Of a stretch of DNA of 39,060 nt, positions 8,601 to 18,090 are shown piece by piece. The first letter of the stretch is position 1, and each line of letters begins with the position of its first letter. The notes under the pieces were generated by a model that saw only the letters and a list, made by a program, of their open reading frames with translations, was not told the origin of the DNA and searched no databases. The translations under genes were made by a program, and so were the position numbers. Origin of the DNA: FEN-1073 sp050010135 (GTDB lineage Bacteria > Chloroflexota > Anaerolineae > Anaerolineales > RBG-16-64-43); contig JBEKLP010000015.1 in the NCBI GenBank assembly GCA_050010135.1, positions 1 to 39,060 of the forward strand, in the 5' to 3' direction.

Positions 8601-9959
8601 CTATTGCACGCTGTTCATATTATAGAAAACCAGCCCCGACAACGGCTTGGGGTAGAAGTGCGTAGACTTCTGAGGCATTTTTTCCCGGTTGTCGGCCACA
8701 GTCATGATTTCCTCAAGGCTGGTGTGGTTCAAGAACCATCCCGATTGCATTTCCCCCGAACGCACTTTTTCGAGCGCCACCTGCGCCTTGGGCGTGTAGT
8801 GGAGAGTCATCTGCGGTTTGAGTTGTTCCTCGGTTAGGCCGAGCAGCATTTTAAACACGATGGATTTCAACAGGGAGACATCCAGCATGCGCAGAGTAAG
8901 CGAGCCGCTTTCCCCCTCCACCATACGGGTGGCCCGCTTTTCATCGATCGACAACAGGTAATAGGTGTTTACTCCGTGCAGCGCGACGCCAAATTTATGG
9001 TCATGGACGTCGGCGTTGCGCAGTTCGCGCAGCCACATTTCGCGCGCCTCGATTTCATCGTCTTCCCCGAAGGAATAAGCGCGCACGAGAAACCCAAGCT
9101 TCACCGCGTCCCGGATGGTCTGCTCGCTCACCAGCGGGAGATCCCTGAGCATGCGGTGGGTCGGCAGCGTCGTCAGCCCTTCGTGATTGGCCGACACCAG
9201 ATACATCATGATGTACTCCCACGGTGCATTCGGCCCGGCATCCGGATGCAGCTTACGCATTTCGTCACGGATGGTCAGCATGGTCTGGTAGCGGTGGTGC
9301 CCGTCAGCGATGTAAATCCGCTTCTGCGATACTGCCTTCGAGATCGCCTCGCACTGGACCGGATCGACCAGGCGCCAGAGGTGGTGGCGTACCCCGGTGG
9401 CCGGATCCACGTAATCCAGCACCTGCAGATCGCGGTCACACGTGGAGAGTATTCCATCCACCGTGAGTAGCGGATCCGGATAGATCCCCCAGATATATTC
9501 GAATTGGGTGTGGGTAGTGCGGGTCAGGCGGATGCGGTCTTCGAGCGGCTCGCGGATGATATTCTCGTGGGGAAGGATCCGGCCGTTGTCGTAATCCTGC
9601 AAGCGGACCAATCCGATGAAACCGGAGACCTGCCGGTGCGGCAGTCCTTCGGCCTGGAAATCCTGTTCATACACCCAGAAGGACGGGCGCCGGTAGGAAA
9701 CGATCACCTGCTCCTGGCGCCACTGACCGAGCAAATCCCGGGCGCGGGTATAGCGATTGCTCCCTTCGGTATCGCCGGTTTGGAGCTTATTAAGGATGAG
9801 GCGCACCACGTTTTGCGGGTGAACCTTGTAGTACTCGTCCTGTTCGAGCGGGCTGATCACATCATAGGGACGGGAAAGACACAGGCCGATGTTTTCGATC
9901 TTCTCCGGATTGTAATGTTCGGCCCGGAAAGGCCTGACCTCATTGATCGACTCCATCAT
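8601..9959 (-). CDS. DUF1015 family protein
   Basis: 452 residues, matching the DUF1015 (COG4198) family of unknown biochemical function. Conserved features seen: VRPFRAEHYNPEKI near the N-terminus, CLSRPYDVISPLEQDEYYKVHPQNVVRLIL, YIADGHHRYQTMLTIRDEMR in the middle (the family's most conserved D-G-H-H-R-Y motif), and NAPWEYIMMYLVSANHEGLTTLPTHRML. ATG 9959 (second ATG at 9956) is preceded by GGGAGGAATCGGG. The longer frame to 10013 lacks homology. It has its own predicted promoter upstream (10108-10116) and is likely independent of the aromatic operon that ends 212 bp before it. The catalytic-looking HHRY motif suggests an enzyme, but no reaction is assigned. Confidence 0.85.
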   Translation of the reverse strand: MMESINEVRPFRAEHYNPEKIENIGLCLSRPYDVISPLEQDEYYKVHPQNVVRLILNKLQTGDTEGSNRYTRARDLLGQWRQEQVIVSYRRPSFWVYEQDFQAEGLPHRQVSGFIGLVRLQDYDNGRILPHENIIREPLEDRIRLTRTTHTQFEYIWGIYPDPLLTVDGILSTCDRDLQVLDYVDPATGVRHHLWRLVDPVQCEAISKAVSQKRIYIADGHHRYQTMLTIRDEMRKLHPDAGPNAPWEYIMMYLVSANHEGLTTLPTHRMLRDLPLVSEQTIRDAVKLGFLVRAYSFGEDDEIEAREMWLRELRNADVHDHKFGVALHGVNTYYLLSIDEKRATRMVEGESGSLTLRMLDVSLLKSIVFKMLLGLTEEQLKPQMTLHYTPKAQVALEKVRSGEMQSGWFLNHTSLEEIMTVADNREKMPQKSTHFYPKPLSGLVFYNMNSVQ

Positions 9960-10107
9960 CCCGATTCCTCCCACCCAAAATGCGCCGCCTATTCCGGTTC
10001 GATATAAGAACATGCGCGGTCATCAAGAAATCATACCGCGCAGCCTGCTTCATCACCCCGTTCAGAAATTCTGTTTCGAACCATGGAATGGATCCGGTGG
10101 ATAAGAA

Positions 10108-10116
10108 ATTATACCA
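10108..10116 (-). promoter_or_regulatory. Extended -10 element upstream of the DUF1015 gene
   Basis: Reading the minus strand, TGG followed by TATAAT (10113 to 10108). No convincing -35 hexamer is seen, which extended -10 promoters tolerate. The transcript would carry a leader of about 140 nt in which no known RNA motif was recognised. Confidence 0.4.
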
Positions 10117-10170
10117 TTCCTTGAGATAATTTTTACGACCGCGGCGTTCAATTAACTCATTCCCGTTGCG

Positions 10171-10626
10171 CTACTTTACTTTTTCTCCCTGCTGTTGAAG
10201 GTAACCCGTCAGTGCGGTCCAGCCCAACTCATAGCTGCGTGCGCCAAACCCGCAGATGGAACCGATGCAGACCGGAGCGATCACCGACCGGTGGCGGAAC
10301 TCCTCGCGGGCGAACACGTTGCTGATATGGACTTCCACCGCCGGTATGCGCACGGCGGCAATCGCATCCCGGATGGCCAGCGAGTAATGCGTGAATGCCC
10401 CGGGATTGATCAACAACCCGTCCGCCCATTGCCGGGCCTCCTGGATCGCGTCGATGATGCCGCCTTCGCAGTTGGATTGCACGATCCGGATTTCAGCCCC
10501 CTGCCCTTTCGCCAGCGCCGTGATCCGCGCGTCGACCTCCGCCAACGTCACTTTCCCATACACATCCGGCTCGCGCTCGCCGAGCAGGTTCAGATTGGGT
10601 CCGTGCACCAGTAAGATTTTGGGCAT
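10171..10626 (-). CDS. aroQ: 3-dehydroquinate dehydratase, type II
   Basis: 151 residues; shikimate pathway step 3, dehydroquinate to dehydroshikimate. Type II signature: ILLVHGPNLNLLGEREPDVYG with the catalytic tyrosine loop, QSNCEGGIIDAIQEA, INPGAFTHYSLAIRDAI (Asn and His substrate binders), VEVHISNVFAREEFRHRSV (catalytic His), and GFGARSYELGWTAL. A strong GGAGGAGG-type ribosome-binding site lies just upstream. Last gene of the aromatic cluster, 93 bp after the aroK/aroB fusion. Confidence 0.97.
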   Translation of the reverse strand: MPKILLVHGPNLNLLGEREPDVYGKVTLAEVDARITALAKGQGAEIRIVQSNCEGGIIDAIQEARQWADGLLINPGAFTHYSLAIRDAIAAVRIPAVEVHISNVFAREEFRHRSVIAPVCIGSICGFGARSYELGWTALTGYLQQQGEKVK

Positions 10627-10719
10627 CGTTCCTCCTCCCGGTTTGCGCCCCCGTCTTCATCCGCCAGGTCTCCGTTTTCATCCACCGGAATCAAGGCGTG
10701 ATCCAGGCTCGTTCGAATT

Positions 10720-12288
10720 TCAATCCTGGCATCCGACGGTTTTTAGCGACTGCCGGACGTCTTCTTCCGCTACTTCCAAACCGACGCGCACTTTTCCCGC
10801 CGAGATGGGCAAAGCCCATTTGATCCGCCCGCCGCGCCGTTTCTTGTCCACGTCGATAAGATCGAGAATCTTTTCCACGGGCGCCTCGCAGTGCACGGGC
10901 AATCCCAATCCAATCAAAAGGGTGGTCAGCTTGCCGGCAACTCCTTGTTCGGCGATTCCGATTTTTTCCGCCAGTTTCGATTCGGCCGCCATCCCGATCG
11001 ACACCGCTTCGCCGTGCGGGATTTCATAGTTCGACCAGGTTTCGACGGCGTGCCCGATGGTATGCCCGAAATTCAAAGCTTCGCGGGGTCCGCGGCGTTC
11101 GAAAGGATCTTCTTCCACCACCCGGATTTTCACCCGGGCCGCCCGCCGGACGATGCCGTCGAGCTTTTCCGGAACAACTTCGCCGTTCAAAGCTTCAATT
11201 ATTCCGAGCAGCTTGGAATCGCCGATCATCGCGGATTTGACCGCCTCGGCCATCCCTGTCCGCAATTCCTGAGGCGGCAACGTGGCCAGGGTGTCTAGAT
11301 CCGCAAGGACCATGGCCGGCGGATAAAACGAACCGACGAGGTTTTTCGCCTGCGGGAGGTCGACGGCGGTTTTTCCGCCGATCGCGGCGTCGACCATACC
11401 CAGCAGGCTGGTCGGAAGCGCCACCCATGGAATCCCGCGTAGGTAGGTGGCGGCCGCAAATCCGGCGATATCCGTCACCACCCCTCCGCCCAGAGCCAGC
11501 AGGGTTCCGCGGCGTTCCATTTTGCTATTGAACAAATCGGAATAAATCGACTCGACTGTCCGCAGGTTTTTTGACGCTTCGCCCGCTTTTAATACAATCG
11601 AGGAAACGGCTCCCATCGGCGCCAGGGTTTCCTCAATCGGCCGGGCGTAAATCGGAGCGACGTGGTCGTCGCTAATAATCACGAACGGCGCGCCGAGCTT
11701 GCGATCCTCCAGTTCGGCGCGTAAATGATGCAGCATCCCGCGGTTGATGATAACGTCGTATCCGCTCCCCATCGCCGCAAGTCGGAATATCCCCGAAAGG
11801 CGTTGGACCTTCCAAGCCACGTCCTCCGGCGCAAGAGTGGTTGTGTCGAGCGCCAAAGGGAAGGAGGCGTAGAGCGCCGCGCGTTTAGCCAGAAGAGCTT
11901 TGAGCCGTTCCAACGGGCCGGACCCCACCAAAAGCGGCCGGGCATTCAACTCGTCGCCCATGCGCTCCAAAATGGTTTCCGGATTGCACGTGAGGCACAC
12001 CACCGCCCCGGAAGATTCAACCAAGGCGCGGTTCTCGTCATCCACCAGCGTTCCTCCGCCGAGGGCGACCACCGTCCGGGTGGTTTTTACCAGATTCGAA
12101 AGCAGCGCTTTTTCCCGCAGTCGAAAATCGGCTTCCCCCTTCTGGAGGAAGATTTCCGTGATCGGCATTCGCGCTTCGTTTTCGATGATCTTATCGGTAT
12201 CGGTGAAATGCCAACCCATCCGTTCGGCGAGCAGCATGCCGACCGTGGTTTTTCCGCATCCCGGCGGACCATAAATATATAGATTCAT
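10720..12288 (-). CDS. aroKB: Bifunctional shikimate kinase / 3-dehydroquinate synthase
   Basis: 522-residue fusion. Residues 1-~165 are shikimate kinase: P-loop GPPGCGKTTVG at 7-17, TDTDKIIE (shikimate/Mg contact), FRLREKALL and VALGGGTL, and the lid region NARPLL. Residues ~175-522 are dehydroquinate synthase: GEASKNL, the NAD-binding LALGGGVVTDIAGF and YLRGIPWVALPTSLLGMVDAAIGGKTAVD, and the zinc site ALNFGHTIGHAVE plus H of NYEIPHGEAVSIGM. The two activities are steps 2 and 5 of the pathway, not consecutive. Start ATG 12288 is chosen because the kinase begins directly at MNLYIYGPPG; the frame stays open to 12348 without homology. A TACAAT at 12403-12398 in the 242-bp gap upstream may add an internal promoter. 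Confidence 0.95.
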   Translation of the reverse strand: MNLYIYGPPGCGKTTVGMLLAERMGWHFTDTDKIIENEARMPITEIFLQKGEADFRLREKALLSNLVKTTRTVVALGGGTLVDDENRALVESSGAVVCLTCNPETILERMGDELNARPLLVGSGPLERLKALLAKRAALYASFPLALDTTTLAPEDVAWKVQRLSGIFRLAAMGSGYDVIINRGMLHHLRAELEDRKLGAPFVIISDDHVAPIYARPIEETLAPMGAVSSIVLKAGEASKNLRTVESIYSDLFNSKMERRGTLLALGGGVVTDIAGFAAATYLRGIPWVALPTSLLGMVDAAIGGKTAVDLPQAKNLVGSFYPPAMVLADLDTLATLPPQELRTGMAEAVKSAMIGDSKLLGIIEALNGEVVPEKLDGIVRRAARVKIRVVEEDPFERRGPREALNFGHTIGHAVETWSNYEIPHGEAVSIGMAAESKLAEKIGIAEQGVAGKLTTLLIGLGLPVHCEAPVEKILDLIDVDKKRRGGRIKWALPISAGKVRVGLEVAEEDVRQSLKTVGCQD

Positions 12289-12530
12289 TCTCCAACCTCG
12301 GCGTTGAACTCCCTCATCTTTCGCATCCCAGCCGATCTTCCATTCCATCCAAACGCGCCGGATGAAGCGGGAAGAGAATTCGCTCGACCCGGCGCGGATT
12401 GTATCGCAAAAAAAGAAACCGCGGTGAGCGTGTTACCCGCCGGGCGACCTCTCTCAAAATGCCGATATTAAGGCGTCCGGCGAAGAATGCACCGGCGATG
12501 AAATACGCACGAAATAATCCTCTCGGTGCG

Positions 12531-13715
12531 TTACCAGAAATTTTTCGGATCGGGAGAGAGATGAAAGTCGGAGAGCGTTCCGCGCGGAAGGCGGTCGAAA
12601 CGGTCGCGGACTTCGTCGAGGGAATCCCCGCCGCATTTTTCCAGCACCGCATCTGCAAGCACCAGGCAGACCATCCCCTCGCCCACCACCGCCGCGCGCG
12701 GCACCGCGCAAAAATCCGACCGCTCGTAGTGCGTCTCCGATTTCCCGCCGCCGGAGAGGTCGACCGATTCCTGCGAAGCGATCGTGGTGGCAATCGGCTT
12801 CATGGCGGCGCGGACCACGACGGGCGAGCCGTTGGTGATACCCGCTTCGATTCCTCCGGCATGATTGGAAGGGCGTACGATCGTATCGCCCTCGCGCCGG
12901 ATCGGATCCTGGGCTTGCGTTCCGGGAAGCGCCGCTAGCGCGAATCCATCCCCGAACTCGACTCCTTTGATGGCAGGGATCCCGAAGAGAGCGGCGCCCA
13001 ATCGCGAGTTCATCCTCCGGTCCCAATTGCCAAACCCGCCCAATCCCGGCCGCACGCCCAGCGCGACCACCTCGAATACACCCCCGAGCGTATCGCCGGC
13101 TTTCATCGCGCGGTCGATCTCCGCCTGCATCCGTTCGCCCCCCGCCGCATCCGGGCAACGCAACGGGGATTCATCCGCCCGTTTTATTCGTTCTTCGATC
13201 GGCATCGAGGCCAGGTCGGCCGCGGCCGAACCGATCCGGATGACGTAGCTTCCGACGCGAATCCCCAACGCGTCGAGGAGTTTTCTGCAAACGGAGCAAG
13301 CAGCCACGCGGGCAGCGGTTTCGCGCGCACTGGCGCGTTCCAAACCCGGACGCAGATCATCGTATCCATATTTGATCGCCGCCGCGAGGTCGGCGTGCCC
13401 GGGACGGGGAACGGTCATCGCATCCACCGCCCGCCCTTTCCATTCCCTGTGATCGAGATTTTCAACCGTGAGTGCGATCGGCGCGCCGGTTGTTTTCCCG
13501 TTCATCACACCGGCGAGAATGGTCGCCTGGTCTCGTTCTATCTTCATCCGCGCGCTCGCCCCGCGGTAAGCGGCCTGCGTCATGGATCCGCCTTGTCGCC
13601 GGATCAAATCCGGCTGAAAGTCCTCCGCCCGGAGCGGCAACCCCGCGGGAATTCCCTCCAGGATGGCCACCAGCGCCGGGCCGTGTGATTCCCCTGCCGT
13701 GATCAGCCGAATCAT
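12531..13715 (-). CDS. aroC: Chorismate synthase
   Basis: 394 residues; last common step, EPSP to chorismate, using reduced FMN. Family signatures: GESHGPALVAILEGIPAGLP near the N-terminus, RRQGG, GKTTGAPIAL, VPRPGHADLAAAIKYG, RASARETAARVA, GGIEAGITNGSPVVVRAA and the C-terminal HYERSDFCAVPRAAVVGEGM. The length is standard. ATG 13715 has GGGAGG upstream and lies 13 nt after the aroE stop, so the two are in one unit. Confidence 0.97.
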   Translation of the reverse strand: MIRLITAGESHGPALVAILEGIPAGLPLRAEDFQPDLIRRQGGSMTQAAYRGASARMKIERDQATILAGVMNGKTTGAPIALTVENLDHREWKGRAVDAMTVPRPGHADLAAAIKYGYDDLRPGLERASARETAARVAACSVCRKLLDALGIRVGSYVIRIGSAAADLASMPIEERIKRADESPLRCPDAAGGERMQAEIDRAMKAGDTLGGVFEVVALGVRPGLGGFGNWDRRMNSRLGAALFGIPAIKGVEFGDGFALAALPGTQAQDPIRREGDTIVRPSNHAGGIEAGITNGSPVVVRAAMKPIATTIASQESVDLSGGGKSETHYERSDFCAVPRAAVVGEGMVCLVLADAVLEKCGGDSLDEVRDRFDRLPRGTLSDFHLSPDPKNFW

Positions 13716-13728
13716 GCCGCCTCCCTCT

Positions 13729-14559
13729 CTATGCAAGCGCCGCCTGGGCCGCCCGAAGCATCACGTCGCGCGGCGCATCCACGCCAGTCCAAAGTTCAAA
13801 CGCAAGAGCACCCTGCTCAACCAGCATCCCCAATCCGCCTGCGGCTTTCAATCCGCGCGCCTTTGCATCCCGCAGGAAACGCGTTTCGATCGGGTTATAG
13901 ACAACATCATAGATACCGGCTTTTTCCGGGAATGGAACGCTCTCCGGCCAGGGAGATGCTTCGACGCTGGGCCACATTCCAACCGGCGATGTGTTTACGA
14001 CAAGGCTCGCGGCCCGGGTCCGATCGGCAAGCGACGGCTCGCTCCAGGAGATCACTTCCACCCGCCCATCTCCAAGGTCGCGCGCCAGGGCTTCGGCCTG
14101 CTCGCGGATGACCGCGATCAATGAGACTTGGCACAGGCTTTCGACCAAGCCGCGCACGACTGCCCGAGCCGCCCCTCCGGAACCGATCACGATGACATTC
14201 CTCCCGCGGAAGTCGAATCCGTTGCGATCCAGATCGGCCAGAAATCCGGGCATGTCGGTATTATGCCCGATCAGCCCCTTCCCCTTTCGCGCGATGGTGT
14301 TCACGGCCTTCAAACGTGCGGCGGCGCCTTCCAGTTTCCGAAGACGAGCGACGACCTTTTCTTTGTATGGTACGGTCACGTTGGCGCCTATCCAATCCGG
14401 GTCGGATTTCCAACGCGCCAATACACCGCGGAGATCTTCCTCCCGCTCGACCGGAAGCAGCGAATACTCGCCTTGCATTCCCATCGCATGGAAGGCCGCA
14501 TTGTGCATGGCGGGGGAAATGCTGTGGGCAAGGGGCCAACCGATCAAAACCGTTTTCAT
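13729..14559 (-). CDS. aroE: Shikimate dehydrogenase
   Basis: 276 residues; NADPH-dependent reduction of 3-dehydroshikimate to shikimate. N-terminal substrate domain: IGWPLAHSISPAMHNAAF (Ser binding shikimate), ANVTVPYKEKV with the catalytic Lys, and IGHNTDMPGF with the catalytic Asp. The Rossmann half has VIGSGGAARAV. The end has VVYNPIETRFLRDAKARGL and GMLVEQGALAFELWTG. ATG 14559 overlaps the aroA stop (ATGA), which indicates translational coupling; the frame is open further upstream to 14622 but only inside aroA. Confidence 0.96.
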   Translation of the reverse strand: MKTVLIGWPLAHSISPAMHNAAFHAMGMQGEYSLLPVEREEDLRGVLARWKSDPDWIGANVTVPYKEKVVARLRKLEGAAARLKAVNTIARKGKGLIGHNTDMPGFLADLDRNGFDFRGRNVIVIGSGGAARAVVRGLVESLCQVSLIAVIREQAEALARDLGDGRVEVISWSEPSLADRTRAASLVVNTSPVGMWPSVEASPWPESVPFPEKAGIYDVVYNPIETRFLRDAKARGLKAAGGLGMLVEQGALAFELWTGVDAPRDVMLRAAQAALA

Positions 14560-15875
14560 GCTATCTGCGCTCCCAGGGAATTCATCAGACTCGCAAAATT
14601 CGGAAATGATTCCGAAACGCACTCGGCGCCCTCGACCTCAACGGGGGTTTTCGAAACCAGTCCGGCCACAGTCATGGCCATCGCCAGACGGTGATCCCCG
14701 TGGGAATCCACCAACCCTCCGCGGATTTCCACAGGACCCTCGATGGAAAATCCGTCGGGCGTTTCCTCCACCGCAACCCCAACCTTCCAAAGCTCGGCTG
14801 CCAGCATCGAGATTCGGTCGGATTCTTTATTTCGAAGTTCCGCGGCGTTTTGGATGATGGTGATCCCTTCGGCGCGAGCCGCCGCGACCGCGAATACCGG
14901 GAATTCGTCAATCATATCCACAACCTCAGCACCCTCCACAACGGTGGAGGATAGAGGGCCGGCACGCACCCTCAGATCGCCCCGCGGTTCACCGGCCGTT
15001 TCCGAGCGGTCGAGTTCCACAACGTCCGCACCCATTCGGCGCAACGCCGCAAGCATGCCTGTCCGCCGCGGGTTCAACCCGACATCTCGTAGAATGACCT
15101 CCGATCCGGGGACGATCAACGCCGCCACGAGCGGGAACGCCGCTGAGGAAAAATCTCCGGCGATCCGGATCTCCAGCGGTGGAAGCGGCCGTCCGATCGG
15201 GAACACGCGCACGCGGCAAGGTACCTCGTCCAATCGGACCCCCAGGATGCGCAAGAGCCGCTCGGTATGATCGCGCGAGGGAGAAGGCTCCTGCACCAGC
15301 GTCGATCCGGAAGCGGCAAGTCCTGCCAGCAGGATGGCGGATTTCACTTGGGCGGATGCGATCGGCATGGAATACTCGATCCCCGATATTTCCGATGGTG
15401 TAATTCCTAGCGGCGCGCAATCCGGCTGCTGCATGGACCGGATGGCGGCGCCCATCGCCCGGAGCGGTTCGATCACGCGGCGCATTGGCCGACGGCGCAA
15501 TTGATCTGATCCGTCCAGGATGAATTCGCCCCCGGCCGCGTCCGACCGCCACTCCGGGCGCCCGGCTAGCACACCGCTGAGCAATCGAAAGGTGGTCGCC
15601 GAGTTGCCGCAGTACAGCGGCTGCGGCCCGGTTCGAAACCCGCTCCGGCCGTTTCCTTCCACCACGAGGGTTTCTTTTTCCCACCTCCATTTCACTCCGG
15701 CGGCGGCCAGCGAATACAACATGACTTGGGTGACCCCTGCGCGAAGAAAACCGTCGATGCGGCTGAGACCGTCGGCCGTCGCGGCCAGGACCGCCGCTCG
15801 ATGGGAGATGGATTTATCCCCCGGAAGGCGGACGGATCCATGCAAAGCGGGAGTATTTCGGGAAACAAGTCTCAC
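14556..15875 (-). CDS. aroA: EPSP synthase (3-phosphoshikimate 1-carboxyvinyltransferase)
   Basis: 439 residues; condenses shikimate-3-phosphate with PEP. Seen: LPGDKSISHRAAVLAA (PEP/S3P contacts), CGNSATTFRLLSGVLAG (the usual GNAGTAxR is replaced by GNSATTFR, as in class II-like enzymes), SAQVKSAILLAGL, DMIDEFPVFAVAAA (catalytic Asp), ELRNKESDRI and DSHGDHRLAMAM. The start is GTG 15875, whose GTGA overlaps the tyrA stop; the first conserved block begins ~18 residues later, as normal. The altered PEP-site loop is worth noting when comparing with class I enzymes. Confidence 0.96.
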   Translation of the reverse strand: MRLVSRNTPALHGSVRLPGDKSISHRAAVLAATADGLSRIDGFLRAGVTQVMLYSLAAAGVKWRWEKETLVVEGNGRSGFRTGPQPLYCGNSATTFRLLSGVLAGRPEWRSDAAGGEFILDGSDQLRRRPMRRVIEPLRAMGAAIRSMQQPDCAPLGITPSEISGIEYSMPIASAQVKSAILLAGLAASGSTLVQEPSPSRDHTERLLRILGVRLDEVPCRVRVFPIGRPLPPLEIRIAGDFSSAAFPLVAALIVPGSEVILRDVGLNPRRTGMLAALRRMGADVVELDRSETAGEPRGDLRVRAGPLSSTVVEGAEVVDMIDEFPVFAVAAARAEGITIIQNAAELRNKESDRISMLAAELWKVGVAVEETPDGFSIEGPVEIRGGLVDSHGDHRLAMAMTVAGLVSKTPVEVEGAECVSESFPNFASLMNSLGAQIA

Positions 15876-16768
15876 TTTTCGCCTTTGGACAATTCCAGCA
15901 GCTCCTGCCTTCCCCGTCGGCCTTCGGCCAGCAAAACTTTCAAGCGCGCTTCGTCGCCTTCGCGAACCCGCTGGGCGAGCGCCTCCAGCCGGGCGATGTA
16001 TTCCTCGAGCGCCTCCAGCACATGCTCGCGGTTGGTGAGCAGGATGTCCGTCATCATTTCCAAATTCGAGGCCGCCAGGCGCGTCGTATCCCGGAAACCC
16101 GGTCCTACGAGTGCCGCGGCCGATGGTAGCCGGCTTGCGGTTTGCGCCAGGGCTACCGCGACCAGATGCGGAAGATGGCTTGTGCTGGCAACGAGGTTGT
16201 CGTGCTCGGCTGCGCTTAGTTCAACGGCGCGTGCACCCAGCGCCGCGACCAGGCTGCGACCAGCCGCAAACGCCCGCGGCGAACCATTGGGGATTGGAGT
16301 TAAAACAAAGGGCGCATCCTTGTAAAGCAATGGATCCGCAAAGCCGATCCCCTGCATCTCGCGTCCGCATATCGGGTGTCCTCCAATCGGAGCATAACCA
16401 GTCCCCAAACCCTCCATCGCCTTCACAATATCGCTCTTGGTTGACCCAATATCGATAACCACCCGCATGCGATTGGCAAGAGGGTGAATATCGGCCATTT
16501 CCTTTAATAACGCCAGGATTGTCCGCACCGGAGCGGCAAGGACGATCAGATCGGCTTTTTCGACCAAGTCCGGGAGATGGAGAGCTAATTCATCGATGGC
16601 TTTTTTCTCCAGCGCCGCCTTATCCGCCTCCGGATCGGAATCCAGTCCGATTCTCCAACGGCATTTCCCGGTTAATGCGAGCGCGAGCGATCCACCCATC
16701 AAACCCAAGCCCACAACTCCAATGGTGGCTTGGTCGAGCGCAAAAGGAAGTTCTTTTTCCTGCGGCAT
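15872..16768 (-). CDS. tyrA: Prephenate dehydrogenase
   Basis: 298 residues; oxidises prephenate to 4-hydroxyphenylpyruvate, the tyrosine branch. NAD-binding Rossmann motif IGVVGLGLMGGSLALAL near residues 16-32, then VVIDIGSTKSDIV, the catalytic-histidine block IGGHPICGREMQG, and HDNLVASTSHLPHLVAVAL. No C-terminal ACT domain is present. ATG 16768 is preceded by AAAGGGAG. An upstream in-frame ATG at 16882 would add 38 non-conserved residues. The GTGA overlap with aroA couples the two genes. The 309-bp gap to aroF upstream is filled by a repeat element. Confidence 0.94.
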   Translation of the reverse strand: MPQEKELPFALDQATIGVVGLGLMGGSLALALTGKCRWRIGLDSDPEADKAALEKKAIDELALHLPDLVEKADLIVLAAPVRTILALLKEMADIHPLANRMRVVIDIGSTKSDIVKAMEGLGTGYAPIGGHPICGREMQGIGFADPLLYKDAPFVLTPIPNGSPRAFAAGRSLVAALGARAVELSAAEHDNLVASTSHLPHLVAVALAQTASRLPSAAALVGPGFRDTTRLAASNLEMMTDILLTNREHVLEALEEYIARLEALAQRVREGDEARLKVLLAEGRRGRQELLELSKGEK

Positions 16769-17077
16769 GACTCCCTTTCCCGTGCCTCTCAAGTTCCCTC
16801 TGGATTGGAATAAAGAATTCTCCGCAACACTGGATTTTACGCCATTCGAAAGCCGGCCGTCTATGAGGTTATGGTTTGTCATTCCGAGGGGTCTTTAGAC
16901 CCCGAGGAATCGGCGACTCAATATTAGCTAATACAGGAATAGTAAAAAGTTACTGATTCCTTTTCCCCGAAAACCATGTGGGGTTCCCCGGCCCGCACTA
17001 CTGGCTGGGGCGGGCTTCCGCTTCCACCGCTTCGCGAGGGTAAACGTGAGGGCAGGCGAAATGACACATGTACTGAA
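16769..17077. repeat. Intergenic family-A palindromic repeat within the aromatic cluster
   Basis: From 16878, GTCATTCCG then GGGGTCTTTAGACCCC (a self-complementary core) and CGAGGAATCGG, to about 16913. An inverted partner follows (ACTGATTCC near 16954 to GAAATGACA at about 17064), with a GC-rich centre containing CTTCGCGAGG. The same ends are seen at 19.6-19.9 kb and 26.8 kb. No gene is seen in the gap. The element may separate pheA-aroF from tyrA-aroQ into two transcription units. Confidence 0.65.
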
Positions 17078-18088
17078 TCAGCTCCGGCCGATTACGGCGG
17101 CGATCCGCTTTACCTGGTTCACCACTTCGCTGAAGGCGTCCGGCGTGAGGCTTTGTGGCCCGTCGGAAAGCGCCGCCTCCGGATGGGGATGGACTTCCAC
17201 GATCAGCCCGTCGGCGCCCGCTGCGATGGCCGCCCGCGAGATCGATTCTATATATTCACCCCTCCCGGTGGAATGGCTCGGATCGACCAGGACCGGCAAA
17301 TGCGAAAGATGTTTGACCACTGGGATCGCATTGATGTCGGTGGTGTTGCGCGTTGCGGTCTCGAAGGTGCGGATCCCGCGTTCGCAAAGCACGACGCGGG
17401 TATTCCCGTTGGATAGAAGGTACTCGGCCGCCATCAGCCATTCCTCGACCGTGGCGCTGTTGCCCCGTTTGAGGAGAACCGGATGGCCGCTTTTCCCCGC
17501 CGCCTGCAGGAGCGGAAAATTCTGCATGTTACGCGCCCCAATCTGGAGCATGTCGGAGTATTGGATCACCATCTCCAGCTGGTCGGGAGCCATGACTTCG
17601 GTGACCACCGGCAATCCGGTCACCTCGCGCGCCTCGGCCAGCAGCTTCAAGCCTTCCTCGGCCATTCCCTGGAATGCATACGGGGAGGATCTCGGCTTGA
17701 ACGCACCGCCGCGCAACATGTGCGCGCCCGCCTTCTTCACGGCCTTGGCCGTTTCGATGATCTGTTCCCGGCTTTCGACCGCGCAGGGACCGGCGATGAT
17801 AACGATCTCGTTTCCGCCGATCGCGACCGAGCCGATCCGCACGATGGTTCTTTCCGGGCGCGATTCGCGCGAAGCCAGCTTGTAGGGTTTGAGGATGCGG
17901 ACGACCTGTTCCACGCCCGGCAGGAGCTCCAAATGCTCCCATTCCAGCGCGCGTTCGTCGCCGAGGATCCCGATGACGGTTCGCTCATCGCCACGGGAGA
18001 GATTCACCCCATACCCCATGGCCTTCACCTGATGGATCGCTTCCTCAATATCCTCTTGATTGGCGTGATCCTGCATGACGATGACCAT
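17078..18088 (-). CDS. aroF: 3-deoxy-7-phosphoheptulonate (DAHP) synthase, type I-beta
   Basis: 336 residues; first committed step, PEP + erythrose-4-phosphate. Residues 1-~70 form the ferredoxin-like N-terminal domain (VIVMQDHANQEDIEEAIHQV) that in Thermotoga-type enzymes mediates feedback inhibition by aromatic amino acids. The TIM barrel follows with IIAGPCAVES (metal-ligand Cys), GGAFKPRSSPYAFQG, VLLKRGNSAT, ERGIRTFE, VDPSHSTGR (metal His), VEVHPHPE (metal Glu) and LSDGPQSL (metal Asp). ATG 18088 lies 2 nt after the pheA stop with AGGAG in the end of pheA. It is the second gene behind the attenuator, so both enzyme feedback and attenuation may act at pathway entry. Confidence 0.97.
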   Translation of the reverse strand: MVIVMQDHANQEDIEEAIHQVKAMGYGVNLSRGDERTVIGILGDERALEWEHLELLPGVEQVVRILKPYKLASRESRPERTIVRIGSVAIGGNEIVIIAGPCAVESREQIIETAKAVKKAGAHMLRGGAFKPRSSPYAFQGMAEEGLKLLAEAREVTGLPVVTEVMAPDQLEMVIQYSDMLQIGARNMQNFPLLQAAGKSGHPVLLKRGNSATVEEWLMAAEYLLSNGNTRVVLCERGIRTFETATRNTTDINAIPVVKHLSHLPVLVDPSHSTGRGEYIESISRAAIAAGADGLIVEVHPHPEAALSDGPQSLTPDAFSEVVNQVKRIAAVIGRS

Positions 18089-18090
18089 GG

